A DNA stretch of 64,000 bases from Chrysemys picta bellii (GCF_011386835.1 NC_088797.1:38811583-38875582); one strand, 5' to 3'. Positions 23,006 to 34,688 are shown, counted from the first letter of the stretch. The notes: generated by a model from the sequence alone, not told the origin. Made by a program: numbers and translations.

Positions 23006-24398
23006 ATACAAATGAAGAGAGGATAAAAGTGCATAGTATTATTAGAACTATGGTTATTTATCAAGAAGCCTCAGAAGTCTGAGTAGTCTGACATACTGAA
23101 CAACAACATTAAACTAAATAGGACATGTTAAGGATAATGTTTCAGACTTAGTCTTGAATTTCCTACTAACCGTGCATCATTCTGGCACACACCTTAATAT
23201 TATTTTAATACCATTTTATTGCATGAGAATAATAAAATTGGTGAAAAATAAACCATGCCAAAGTATTAGAATTGAAACTATACATGTATTTCAATATAGG
23301 AATTGTGCTAAGAGTTATAACTTCATTAGAAATTCCTGTTAATGAAATATATCAGAGTATTATTATTTTTTTTAAATTGAACTTTTGCTAAATATTTTTG
23401 GAAATATCTTCTCTCTGACACAAACTGAAAACTCTCAATGATTTCAGGAGGTCAGACTTCGAGAGCACAGCCTCTTTTATCTCATGTTGTGAATCCCATT
23501 GTTCCACTAAGTGAAATGGAAATGTACTGAACACCCACTCCACAAATTCCAAATGTAATCTTTTCATCTACCAAAGAAAACTCTGTCCTCAGTCTACTGA
23601 ATCACCAACACTGAAATAAGCACGTTGCACAGGCTTGAGAAAAATTCATTGTTCTAGATGGATGGTTACTGAGATAGAAGATTTGTTCCCCTCCCTGAGG
23701 TAAGCACTGTATCTATTGTGCCACAAACACACAACATTCTTTCACTTGGGAGTAACCTCATTGGTCTTTCAGAAGCTATAAGCCTAGACTTTTATAAGAA
23801 TAAGGCCATCTTTTCAATTTCCCTCACATATTCCTGTCCTATATTTTAAGACGTGCCCTTTCTAACCATTCAGACTTTGGGTATTGTGTTTATGCCTAGG
23901 GCCAGATAAGGATGTCAACCTCTGAATTGGTCATCTGAATATAATTTTCTTAATTTTTTGTTTAAGCATGCTCACAATTCGCTGACATTTAAATATATTG
24001 TATACAGGCATCAGCAAGTCATATGAACAGCTATGCAGTATATTGCTTAACAATTGCTGTAATTCTTTCCTGAGTCCAGCACTTAAAAAGCAAATGTGTT
24101 GCCACTTATCTCCTGCAACTTTGATGTCTTTATGGACTTAGCAATTTATAAGATCTTTAGAAAGACTAATCTAACAACCTCCAGCCTAGGGCAGATGTTT
24201 GCCCTTCTCTTTTGTTTGCCAGACACATATCTGCTAATAGTGCATATTGCTTTTTACAGACTATAATGAACCATAAATCACAGGAGCCGAACACACTCAG
24301 CACACACATCTTGCAGGATCAGCCCCTCTATAAGTGAAGATCAAATCAATATTAAAATTTTTCCAAGGTACAGTAGAATATAACTGTTTTGAACATCC
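23006..24398. other. No recognisable feature
   Basis: AT-rich, apparently single-copy sequence. Confidence 0.5.
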
Positions 24399-24401
24399 TA
24401 A

Positions 24402-24647
24402 GAGTTTGTGGCAAGCTGGGGGTGTGAATCTGCACCACACTGGCCTGATGCAAACTAAGTGTCCACAAAGACCCTGCTAACATGCATCAAGATTTAGCTA
24501 GTGCACTTTGATCAAAGAGGGCTATATCAAAGTTTGTTAATGCACGTCAGCAGGGTCCACACAGACAGTTAGTCCACAGCACGCTACTGCAGGCTAAAAA
24601 ATCACACCCCAGCTTGCTGCAAACTAACTGTTCGTGTAGACAAGCTC
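24402..24647. mobile_element. Harbinger-type foldback MITE
   Basis: The sequence folds back on itself almost end to end: GCAAGCTGGGGGTGTGA on the left pairs with TCACACCCCAGCTTGC on the right, and GACCCTGCTAACATGCAT pairs with ATGCACGTCAGCAGGGTC. The reversed right end is GAGCTTGTCTACACGAAC, close to the terminal repeat of the autonomous Harbinger at 44387-49240 (GGCCT[G/T]GTCTACACTA). TAA at 24399-24401 and 24648-24650 is the 3-bp target site expected of Harbinger. Confidence 0.82.
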
Positions 24648-24912
24648 TAAGTGTGGCATTAAGCATTAACTGTCAGAATCAAATTCTGTTTTACAGAAAA
24701 ATTAGTGTATTAAATTATCCTAAAATCCCTTCTGCATTCTTCAAAAACACTAAATATTAAGAAGAATGAGTTCAAACAGTCAGAAAATGTTAAAGAAGGG
24801 TTCATGGACAGAAAAACTTAATAATTACAACATATCTCCTGCCTTATAGGATAGGCAGGCATTGCCTGCACACTGAAGAAGTGCCCTATGAGAATGGATA
24901 TAGTGGTAAACA

Positions 24913-25905
24913 TAGAGTTACTATATGTCCGGATTTTCCCGCACATGTCCGGCTTTTTGGTCCTCAAATCCCAGTCCGGGGTAAACTGCCAAAAAGCCGG
25001 ACATATCCGGGAAAATAGGGAGGGGTCGTGGGGCTTGGGTCTGGACTGGAGCCGCTGGGGCCAGAGCCGGAGCCACTGGGGCCAGTGGTGCTCAGCCGCT
25101 GGCCGGTGCCGCTCGGGGACAGGGCCGGCGCCGGACCGGGGCCGGGCCAGAGCCGCTCGGCCGGAACCGGGGCCTGAGCCGAGCTGGGCCGGAGCTGCTG
25201 GGACCGGGGCTGGGGGTGCTCGGCTGCTGGCCGGAGCCGCTCAGCCGGGGCCGGGGCCGGGGCCGGTGCCCCAGGTCCGAGCCGAGCTGGAGTCGCTAGG
25301 GCCGGAGCTGCTTGGCCGGGGCCGGTGCCCCGGGGCCCGAGCTGAGCTGGAGTCGCTAGGGCCGGGGGGTGCTCGGCCAGGGCCAGCATGCTTGGCCGGA
25401 ACTAGGGCTGGCGCCCCAAGGCCCAAGCTGGGCCGGGCCGGTGCCCCGGGGCCCGAGCTGAGCTGGAGTCGCTAGGGCCGGGGGGTGCTCGGCCAGGGCC
25501 AGCATGCTTGGCCGGAACTAGGGCTGGCGCCCCAAGGCCCAAGCTGGGCCGGGCCGGTGCCCCGGGGCCCGAGCTGAGCTGGAGTCGCTAGGGCCGGGGG
25601 GTGCTCGGCCAGGGCCAGCATGCTTGGCCGGAACTAGGGCTGGCGCCCCAAGGCCCGAGCTGGGCCAGGCCGGAGACGCCGGGGCCAGAGCCTCTTGGCA
25701 GGCCAGCCAGCCGCCGGAGGGAGCCACTCGGACTGCGCCGCGCCTCCTCGTACCCCCCCCCCCCCGCCACCGCCCCAGCTTACCTGCTGCCTCCCTGTTT
25801 CAGGCTTCCCGCAAACATTTGATTTGCGGGAAGCAGGGGAGGGGAAGGAGCAGGGGGACGGAGCGTTCAGGGGAGGGGGCAGAGACTTTGGGGAAGGGGC
25901 AAGAT
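24913..25905 (+). mobile_element. GC-rich hAT-like element, left end intact
   Basis: It starts TAGAGTTACTATATGTCCGG, like the element at 53517-54409 (TAGGGTTACCATTCGTCCGG), and has further GGACATGTCCGG-type motifs in the first 100 bp. The interior is very GC-rich and includes a 116-bp minisatellite. The right terminal repeat was not found, so the end is approximate and probably deleted. Long opposing open frames are rich in G, A, P and R on both strands and are rejected as genes. Confidence 0.7.
25321..25668. repeat. 116-bp minisatellite, three near-identical units
   Basis: Units start at 25321, 25437 and 25553, each opening with GCCGGTGCCCCGGGGCCCGA. Units 1 and 2 appear identical and unit 3 differs at about two positions near its end. 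A partial, more diverged half-unit lies at about 25262-25320. The period is not a multiple of three, so an open frame does not explain it. Near-identity suggests recent duplication. Confidence 0.9.
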
Positions 25906-27646
25906 GTGGTGTGACTCAGAAAAGGGCATTTTCTCTTTTCATTCTCAATACTGTTAAAATAATCAGGCTTACAATGAACAAACTAGTTCCCTGATTTTCA
26001 GAGGTGTCAAGCACCCACAAGTCACACTGAAATTTTTAATTGCCAGCTTTAGAATGATTATAAAGCTTTCCAGTGCAAGCTAAAACTAGTATTCCTCACC
26101 ATCAAGGCCCTGCATAACTCTCCCCTTCCTACACCTCTGATTGGGTTTCCAGAGAAACCCTATTTCCTTTGATCAACCATTGATGCTTTAGGAGCCCCTT
26201 CATTTCTCCCATCCACTCCCATCTTTCTACTCTCTATCAATGTGGCCTCATGCATAATAGACCTCTAGCCTCTTAGTCCCAGCACAAGACCTCTACTCTA
26301 TTCACATTCAGCTTCCCCCAAGACTCATTTCTAACTCCAGACCCCCTTTCTCCCAACAGAATAATAAAAGGTGAAGGGAGTGGGAGTCAAAAAAGAAAAA
26401 ATCATTATCACACATTTGCTCTCCCAGTACCTCTTATATTAGGATATTTAAAACTTAAAACAGTGGGATTACAAGCTATGTAAGATCTCAGAATAAAAGA
26501 AGCAGTCACGGTTGCAGAGCTTGTGTACGCTGATATTATCAAAGTCCACCTGTAGTTATTACAGTTACGGTTGTGTCTCGATTTCACTTTGACAAGTCCT
26601 TTACCTACGTTAGGGTATGTTTTGTAGGTGTAGTGATGTCCCTATGAGGGAGCGTAGTGTGTCACAGAATCCTCTCAGTATGACACGGTTGAAATAGCAT
26701 GCTGGAGATTTGCATCTTAACATGGCACTTCCTGATTTTAAGGGCTTGGGGAGCAGGATAGGCCTAAAAACAACTTCAACAGCCTTTGAACAAAGTTGGA
26801 GTTTCTTGGAATTTGTTTACCTTAAAAGACCCTCTAAATTGTTAGATGCAGAAGAAGATAATCAACAAAGCCATTAGAAGGAATGTACAAGCACTGATTA
26901 AACATTATGATAGCAACATATACATGAGCTATCAATATTAAGCTGCAGATTTGTTATTCCATTTGGCTTCCAGACTTTGCAGATTAGATATGGTTCACTG
27001 TGTTCTTGAAAGACGATTAAAGGAGATTTTAATATGTCCATAGTTATTAGGCTTGGAATGATTAAATTTTTATTGGTAAATGTAGATAAACATCAATTTC
27101 ACCATACACATACAAACCAGTGAAAAAACTATTTCCATCAATAACTGACATTTACAGATAGGTAAAGTAAGAAAAATGCTGCTTGAGAACTTATTAGAGT
27201 TAGATTTAAGGATATTTACTTGGTATATTTTGACATGTGATGTTGAGAGTTTGTATTTTAAGAGTTAACTTTGGGAACCATACTTGATATTTTGTCAAAG
27301 GAACAGTTGTTTAAGGTAGAAAGATTTATGGTATCAAGACTCCACCTTCACTTCCTGACTGAATGGTTCACAACACTGACCACGTGGTCTAAATTAAAAA
27401 AATTAGGACCATCTTATGCCCAGCCCTGAATAGGTGCAAAATAGAGATATGGATCTCTCAGTCTAGGATTATTGCTGCAGCGCAGCTCCTTCTCATCACC
27501 TCCCCTAATGCACTGGTAGCTAGAAAGCCACAATCTGTATTCTATATTTACACATACACCTCTCCCCATCACCACAAGACCACACCCTTGGCACTATTGG
27601 CTTCTCTATTATAAAATAGCCAAAGGAGCCAATTTTCTCATTTTCC
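25906..27646. other. No recognisable feature
   Basis: Ordinary AT-rich sequence with no repeat termini or exon-like block that I can support. Confidence 0.5.
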
Positions 27647-27963
27647 CAGGGGTGCTCAACCCCCCCTCTGCCCCAGGCTGCACCCCCACTCCACCCCTTC
27701 CCCCAAGGTCCCAGTCCTGTCCCATCTCTTCCCACCCCTGCCCCATTCCACCCTCTCCCTCAAGCATGCCCCACCCTCACTCTGCCTCTTCCTCCCCCAC
27801 TCCTCCCCCTCTGCCCCAGCACCTCCTGCCCGCCACTGAACAGCTGATCACTGGCAGGCATTGGAGAAGAAAGGAGGAGAAGCTGACTGGCGGGTCCCTG
27901 GTGGCTGCTGAGCACCCACTATTTTTTTCCGTGGGTGCTTCAGTCTTGAGTCGGCATCTAGGA
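27647..27963. mobile_element. Non-autonomous DNA element, CAGGGGTGCTCAACC family
   Basis: It starts CAGGGGTGCTCAACCCCCC, has a C-rich middle, and ends with GAGCACCCACTA...CCGTGGGTGCTTC, a short internal hairpin (AGCACCCAC / GTGGGTGCT), before GAGTCGGCATCTA. I recognise the layout from other reptile repeats but found no convincing target duplication, so class and right boundary are tentative. Confidence 0.5.
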
Positions 27964-28003
27964 AACTAGGAAACCCATCACAAATCCAATATTTAAACTT
28001 CCC

Positions 28004-29138
28004 TATGATGTTGCACTCTATATGATTTTATGAAAATATGCTAATGAGCGTGAATATAATGTAACTGGAATATGCTTCGTGCAAAAGATCTCTTGTAAGG
28101 TATCATTACAAAGCTTATAATCTACTGAGTGTGGTCATCCTATTTGTATAAATGTATCATTCGTGTATCTGAAACTAGAAATATGAAATATAACTCTGAG
28201 GTCCTATTGTAATTATGCAAAGTGTGGGCCATTAATGGTGGTTTGGAATCTTGATGGATCCCATCAACTAGGACAACTGGTTGTAAATGGATTTGTTTAC
28301 TTGCAAGCCTTCCTGTGAGTCAGGCCAGGAAGAATGAAGGCTTGGGATATCACAGGACATGTGATTATGTCACCTGGTACTGGAATCCATCTTAAACCTG
28401 GTGCTTTTCCATTTAGAAGGAGGGGTGGGGAGCCAGAGAGACAAAAGATTTCTGCCTTGTACCAAAGCTATCTAAGGGGGCGGAACAGAACAAAGGGAGT
28501 TCCAGTCATGAGAAATCCCCTAGCTACCACCTGAGCTGGAACAAGGACTGTACCAGGGAAAGGAGTGGGCCCAGACGAGGAAGGAGTCCAGTCTGTGAAA
28601 GAAGCTTCCTGGAACATCTCTGATGGTGAGATTTCATCTGTAATCACTTTCTTAATGTATTAGGCTTAGACTTGCGTGTTTTGTTTCATTTTGCTTGGTA
28701 ACTTACTTTGTCCTGTCTATTATTACTTGGAACCACTTAAATCCTACTTTTCATACTTAATAAAACTCACTTTTTGCTTATTAATTAATACTTGGGGAGC
28801 AAACAGCTGTGCATATCTCTCTATCAGTGTTATAGAAGGCAGACAATTTATGAGTTTACCCTGTATACAGAGTAAAACAGATTTATTTGGGGCTTGGATC
28901 CCTTTGGGAGCTGGGTATCTGGGGGTTCTAGAGACAGGAGCACTTCTTAAGCTGTTTTCTGTCTGTAGTTTGGGGGTGCGTGGTTCAGACCCTGGGTCTG
29001 TGCTAGAGCAGACTGGCGAGTCTGAGTCAACAAGGCAGGGTTCTGGAGGCCCAAACTGGCAGAGAAACCAGGCTCAGAGGTAGTCTCAGCAGATCAGGTG
29101 ACAGTCCCAAGGGGGTTTCTGTGATTGAACCTGTCACA
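28004..29138 (+). mobile_element. Solo LTR, copy B (plus orientation)
   Basis: This is the same LTR family as copy A, inverted: TGTTGCACTCTATATGATTT at the left and AACCTGTCACA at the right mirror copy A's ends. The 5-bp flanks are TTCCC (27999-28003) and CTCCC (29139-29143), one mismatch. AATAAA at 28759-28764 is preserved, whereas the TATA box is mutated (TATCTAAGG near 28467). No internal retroviral sequence adjoins. Confidence 0.83.
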
Positions 29139-29479
29139 CTCCCCTCCTGCTCCCATGTTCCCTAAAAGAAACCTACCTCACTGAAACTTTGTATATGGTA
29201 TCTCTTCCCTGGACAGTGGGTGGCTTTTGTTTTTGTTTTTGTTCAGGAAAAAAGGTTTTGAAGTAGTACCAAAAAAAAAAAAAAGTCCTTATTTATATTT
29301 TTAAGACTTTTTCTTGGCTCATCTGATTTCCAAACAACTTGTTTGAAAATGGACTTCCAATTTTGTTTTGAACTTGGTAACATTGCCTTTTAGTATTTAG
29401 CAGGATGGGGGGGGGGGCAGGATAACTAAAATACAAAGAATTGTTTTTAAAGCGCATACAAAGCAATATTTAAATTATA

Positions 29480-30090
29480 AATAAGAATATAGGAATTACC
29501 ATATGGGATCATACCTATGGCCCATCTAGTCCAGTATCCTGTCACGGATAATGGCCAGCACTGGATGCTTCAGGGGAAGGTGTAAAAGCCCGTCAGCAGG
29601 GAGATAATTTGCCCCCATCCCACATTAGGTCTCATCTTGATTTCTAAAAGTAATTGGCTTAACCCCTAAAACATAAGATTCAGTATCATTTCCAATGTTT
29701 TCATTAGAATTAACTGTTAAAACTCTGGATAGCCTTGCTATCCATATAACTGTCTGCTCTCTTTTTGAATGTGGTTGGTTCTTGGCGTCAATAACTCAAT
29801 TCCTGTGGCAGTGAATTGCACAGTCTTCTTGCTGTGGGTAAAATATTTCCTTTTACCAGTTTGTGGATTAGCCACCTTTTAACTTAACTGAATGTTCCCT
29901 TGCTCTTATGTTATGAGAAGGGAGAACAGATGTTCCAAATCCACCTTTTCAATACCATTCATTATTTTATATACATTTATGTCCTCTCTTATCTTCTTTC
30001 TAAGGGAAACAAATCCTACTATTTCAATCTTACTTCATATGTGTTTTTTTCCAGGCCTTTGATCATTCTTGTTGCCCTTCTCTAAACTCT
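29480..30090 (-). mobile_element. Old CR1/L3-like LINE 3' fragment
   Basis: Reversed, it reads from AGAGAAGGGCAACAAGAATG through AGGACATAAATGTATATAAA and TTCACTGCCACAGGAATTGA to a 3' end with AGGATACTGGACTAGATGGG. This is the same order as the LINE at 30340-31055 but far more diverged, with broken frames. Only the C-terminal region and 3' UTR remain. Confidence 0.75.
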
Positions 30091-30339
30091 CCTAACCCTG
30101 CAATATCTTTTAAAGATATTAACATGTAAAATATAAAACTAATCTGTTGTTGATTTCAGACTATACTGCAGTAACTTCAGCATTTGGGGGTGCAGAGGCA
30201 TAGATGTGATGTTTACGAGACCCAGTGAATATCCAAAAAGGCAGGTGCCTGGGAATGGCACAGGAAGCACAAAAAGAGACCAGGATACCAGGAGAGATAT
30301 CAGCTTGGAGATACAGACTAGGAATGTCATGGAGCTCTA

Positions 30340-31055
30340 TTCGCTTAAAAAAGGCCATAGAGAATAAGACGGAGAATATCTTATTGCCCTTATATAAATC
30401 CATGGTACGCCCACATCTTGAATACTGCATACAGATGTGGTCTCCATCTCAAAAAAGATATACTGGCATTAGAAAAGATTCAGAGAAGGGCAACTAAAAT
30501 GATTAGGGGTTTGGAATGGGTCCCATATGAGGAGAGATTAAAGAGGCTAGGACTTTTCAGTTTGGAAAAGAGGAGACTAAGAGGGGATATGATAGAGGTA
30601 TATAAAACCATGAGTGATGTGGAGAAAGTAAATAAGGAAAAGTTATTTACTTGTTCCCATAATACAAGAACTGGGGGCCACCAAATGAAATTAATGGGCA
30701 GCAGGTTTAAAACAAATAAAAGGAAGTTCTTCACACAGCGCACAGTCAACTTGTGGAACTCCTTGCCTGAGGAGGTTGTGAAGCCTAGGACTATAACAGC
30801 GTTTAAAAGAGAACTGGATAAATTCATGGAGGTTAAGTCCGTTAATGGCTATTTGCCAGGATGGGTAAGGAATGGTGTCCCTAGCCTCTGTTTGTCAGAG
30901 GGTGGAGATGGATGGCAGGAGAGAGATCGCTTGATCATTACCTGTTAGGTTCACTCCCTCTGGGGCACTTGGCATTGGCCACTGTCGGTAGAAAAGATAC
31001 TGGACTAGATGGACCTTTGGCCTAACCCAGTACGGCCATTCTTATGTTCTTGTCT
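30340..31055 (+). mobile_element. CR1/L2-type LINE, 5'-truncated copy
   Basis: Intact plus-strand frame (30418-30948, 176 codons) with the typical C-terminal run [53 protein letters not shown] and TAFKRELDKFM. The 3' UTR ends GGACTAGATGGACC...CGGCCATTCTTATGTTCTT. It is closely similar to 59110-59815 and clearly younger than its neighbour at 29480. The reverse-transcriptase palm is missing owing to 5' truncation. CR1 versus L2 clade is not decidable from this part. Confidence 0.85.
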
Positions 31056-31943
31056 TAGAATGGGGGTGATGGCGATTTTCACAAAGAACATAAAAATACA
31101 AACTAAAATGTCTGCAATAATCACTACAGTTGTTGCTCTCATATATTTACTGAAATAAATTTGAATTTGCTGATTTACAACATCGAAATTCTTTACCATG
31201 CATCACATTTCAGTGCACTATGCTCAGACCAGACACCTTGGAAGTGTCATAACATAAAATTGGGTACCAAGTTCACATTGTGTCAGGGTGTTGAAAGACT
31301 GCAGAACACAATACAATACATTCAAAATACTACCTGTTTGATCAGATATTGTTATGTGGCAGGTCACATATCCCTAAAAGATGGGATCATTTCTATTACC
31401 TGCAAATAATTCATGGGAGCAGATGTTTCTACACACAGTTTACATGTACCTAAACTGTAACTACCCTTCTTTACTTTGCATGAAATGGAAGGCTTCTTAA
31501 TTTAACTAAACCACCCTCTCTGCTGTCCCCATCTCACTTTTTGTCAATATATTATTTTTTATAAGACCATAAAGTGAAAGTTGTGGAAATAATGCAGATC
31601 ATGCAGACTGTGTCAAGCAAATTTATAAGTGCCATAGTAAATCAAATAAAACAACAGCAACCACAGAAGAAATATTACAATATACTAAAACAAAAGCATA
31701 TCATTTTGTGTGAAGAAAGGGGGGTAAACATACAGTGGACAAGTGTCATAGCTGGAGAAGCATTGCTGTTTAAGTTTACCCAGCAATTAGATGTAAGTAT
31801 TTTTAAACACCTTGCTTCCACCTCTTACACTGACTCAGTGAATGGCATAGCCATGAATTAGGCAAACCGCAGGGAATAAACTGCTGATTAAAGAACAGTT
31901 TGGTCTGTTGCAGTTCCTCTCTCTCTCCCCCCACATCCTCAGC
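31056..31943. other. No recognisable feature
   Basis: AT-rich sequence between the LINE and the Penelope-like cluster. It ends in a (TA)n tract at 31944-31961, which was probably the insertion target. Confidence 0.5.
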
Positions 31944-31961
31944 ATATATATATATATATAT

Positions 31962-32489
31962 AAAAAGCAACAGAGGGTCCTGTGGCACCTTTGAGACTAA
32001 CAGAAGTACTGGGAGCATAAGCTTTCGTGGGTAAGAACCTCACTTCTTCAGATGCAAGTAATGGAAATCTCCAGAGGCAGGTATATATCAGTGTGGAGAT
32101 AACGAGGTTAGTTCAATCAGGGAGGGTGAGGTGCTCTGCTAGCAGTTGAGGTGTGAACACCAAGGGAGGAGAAACTGTTTCTGTAGTTGGATAGCCATTC
32201 ACAGTCTTTGTTTAATCCTGATCTGATGGTGTCAAATTTGCAAATGAACTGGAGCTCAGCAGTTTCTCTTTGGAGTCTGGTCCTGAAGTTTTTTTGCTGT
32301 AAGATGGCAACCTTTACATCTGCTATTGTGTGGCCAGGGAGGTTGAAGTGTTCTCCTACAGGTTTTTGTATATTGCCATTCCTGATATCTGACTTGTGTC
32401 CATTTATCCTCTTGCGTAGTGACTGTCCAGTTTGGCCAATGTACATAGCAGAGGGGCATTGCTGGCATATGATGGCATATATAACAGAA
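31962..32489 (-). mobile_element. Penelope-like element, copy 1 (longest, with GIY-YIG)
   Basis: On the minus strand this reads from the middle of the GIY-YIG endonuclease domain into the 3' UTR and ends at a (TA)n tract. Its 5' end joins copy 2's tail directly after ACAGATTC (complement of 32487-32494). It shares over 95 percent of positions by eye with copies 2-4 in the overlapping part. The reverse-transcriptase domain is not present in the window. Confidence 0.88.
32117..32489 (-). pseudogene. GIY-YIG endonuclease domain of a Penelope-like element (C-terminal fragment)
   Basis: The minus-strand translation contains VIYAIICQQC, then AMYIGQTGQSLRKRINGHKS, PVGEHFNLPGH and RLQRETAELQFICKFDT. 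The Y...YIGQT...R...H layout is the GIY-YIG endonuclease attached to the reverse transcriptase in Penelope-like retroelements (established for Penelope and Neptune); it nicks target DNA during insertion. The first residues of the open frame (to 32551) come from copy 2's 3' UTR fused by the tandem junction, so the apparent start codon is artificial. The frame ends shortly after TASRAPHPP, the likely natural C terminus. The reverse transcriptase is missing, so the product cannot support mobility. Confidence 0.85.
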
Positions 32490-32889
32490 TCTGTAAAAAG
32501 CAACAGAGGGTCCTGTGGCACCTTTGAGACTAACAGAAGTACTGGGAGCATAAGCTTTCGTGGGTAAGAACCTCACTTCTTCAGATGCAAGTAATGGAAA
32601 TCTCCAGAGGCAGGTATATATCAGTGTGGAGATAACGAGGTTAGTTCAATCAGGGAGGGTGAGGTGCTCTGCTAGCAGTTGAGGTGTGAACACCAAGGGA
32701 GGAGAAACTGTTTCTGTAGTTGGATAGCCATTCACAGTCTTTGTTTAATCCTGATCTGATGGTGTCAAATTTGCAAATGAACTGGAGCTCAGCAGTTTCT
32801 CTTTGGAGTCTGGTCCTGAAGTTTTTTTGCTGTAAGATGGCAACCTTTACATCTGCTATTGTGTGGCCAGGGAGGTTGAAGTGTTCTCC
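32487..32889 (-). mobile_element. Penelope-like element, copy 2 (tandem, 5'-truncated)
   Basis: Head-to-tail with copies 1 and 3 on the minus strand. It begins within the GEHFNLPGH part of the endonuclease and runs through the 3' UTR to ACAGATTC, where copy 1 begins. Its own 5' end joins copy 3's tail at the same ACAGATTC position. Confidence 0.88.
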
Positions 32890-33047
32890 GAATCTGTAAA
32901 AAGCAACAGAGGGTCCTGTGGCACCTTTGAGACTAACAGAAGTACTGGGAGCATAAGCTTTCGTGGGTAAGAACCTCACTTCTTCAGATGCAAGTAATGG
33001 AAATCTCCAGAGGCAGGTATATATCAGTGTGGAGATAACGAGGTTAG

Positions 33048-33048
<1 letters not shown>
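32890..33048 (-). mobile_element. Penelope-like element, copy 3 (short, 3' UTR only)
   Basis: It contains only the last approximately 155 bases of the 3' UTR, from AACCTCGTTATCTCC to ACAGATTC. Its truncated end meets the inverted copy 4 at about 33048. Confidence 0.86.
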
Positions 33049-33626
<578 letters not shown>

Positions 33627-33922
33627 AATTTTCTCTGTAATATTTGTTCGAGGACTGAGCTAGTTATTAACCTCACTCTCATATAGGATGGATGAAAATA
33701 TGAATGAACAAACTGGTAGAGCATCATGGAAAGTAAGAGTGGCTGAGTTTTACATACACATTCCATCTGTTTAACCCAGTAAATTGTCAAGAGCCCTCCC
33801 AAATAGGGACTTAAAATTTGCAGTTGGTCGGACCAGTTTTCCAATACACACACACCTGCTGAATGAACAGCAACAGAACAAAAATATTATTACATGTATG
33901 ACTTTGAGAACAACAGAGTCAT

Positions 33923-34058
33923 GGTTTGTCTACACTTGAAATTTAATTTGGATTAAGTTAGGGTGGGAATTTAAAGTACAATAGCTATTCCTGAATAGAG
34001 CCACATGTGAACACTTATTCTGGAACATTCCTGAACAGCTCCATGTGTAGACAAGCTC
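33923..34058. mobile_element. Short Harbinger-like MITE
   Basis: Left end GGTTTGTCTACACTTGAAAT; reversed right end GAGCTTGTCTACACATGGAG. The shared TTGTCTACAC core matches the terminal repeat of the full Harbinger at 44387-49240 and of the MITE at 24402. No clean 3-bp duplication remains (CAT versus TAT). Confidence 0.65.
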
Positions 34059-34382
34059 TATAGGCAGTTATGTCTATAGGTCATCCTACAGACTGGAGGG
34101 AATGAGATCATCCCCCTCTCACACTCCTCTCCAGGGATACTTCACCTTCCCGATGGAGGGAGACATGGTCACATTCACCTGCATCAGTCAGTCTTATCTG
34201 AACAAGAGAACAGTGTTTTCTCTGCTTTGACAAAAAGAATTCAAGACCCTCCAGAGACCTAATGAAGGGGAACATAAGGCTGTTGTGTTCTCCCCACCTG
34301 CTCCATGGGAATTCTTCAGTGAAAATAATACTTCCTCAGGCTTTATTACATTTCCCATTGGTCCCCTCTGTGCAGGGAACAC
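34059..34382. other. Unclassified sequence split by a Penelope insertion
   Basis: Moderately GC-rich sequence, interrupted by the insertion at 34396-34688 and continuing to about 34900. It could be an old retroelement, but no domain or terminus supports a name. Confidence 0.35.
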
Positions 34383-34395
34383 CCCTTGAAGGTGT

Positions 34396-34688
34396 CAAGT
34401 ATCAGGGGGTAGCCGTGTTAGTCTGTATCTACAAAAACAATAAGGAATCTAGTGGCACCTTAAAGACTAACAGATTTATTTGGGCATAAGCTTTCGTGGG
34501 TAAAAACCATCTGAAGAAGTGATGCATCTGAAGAAGTGAGGTTTTTACCCACGAAAACTTATGCATCTGAAGAAGTGAGGTTTTTACCCACGAAAGCAGA
34601 TGCATCTGAAGAAGTGAGGTTTTTACCCACGAAAGCTTATGCCCAAATAAATCTGTTAGTCTTTAAGGTGCCACCAGATTCCTTGTTG
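34396..34688. mobile_element. Foldback Penelope-like insertion with 13-bp target duplication
   Basis: CCCTTGAAGGTGT flanks it at 34383-34395 and 34689-34701, an exact 13-bp duplication. The left part (to about 34508) is a minus-strand 3' end; the rest is plus-strand and ends in the complementary sequence, so the ends pair. In the middle a core of about 38 bp (ATGCATCTGAAGAAGTGAGG ... CACGAAA) is repeated in tandem from 34522, 34561 and 34600. Each unit contains the CTGAAGA and CGAAA hammerhead-like boxes. Confidence 0.87.

Noticed and set aside
24888..25475. Long plus-strand open frame (195 codons) and antisense frames at 24964-25728
   Set aside because: The translations are G/A/P/R-rich on both strands and follow a CpG-rich hAT-like element with a 116-bp repeat that is not a multiple of three. 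No domain is visible.
20630..29143. Provirus bounded by the two LTRs
   Set aside because: The LTRs are inverted and each has its own flanking duplication. The DNA between them contains unrelated elements and no retroviral genes.
32117..32551. 144-codon frame starting MLPVLLLVSKVPQD
   Set aside because: The start comes from the 3' UTR of a neighbouring tandem copy. Only the part after the junction is real endonuclease, so it is annotated as a fragment.
34509..34650. Regularly spaced repeats resembling a small CRISPR array
   Set aside because: Three units of 38-39 bp with no true spacers, lying inside a Penelope insertion with target duplication in vertebrate DNA.
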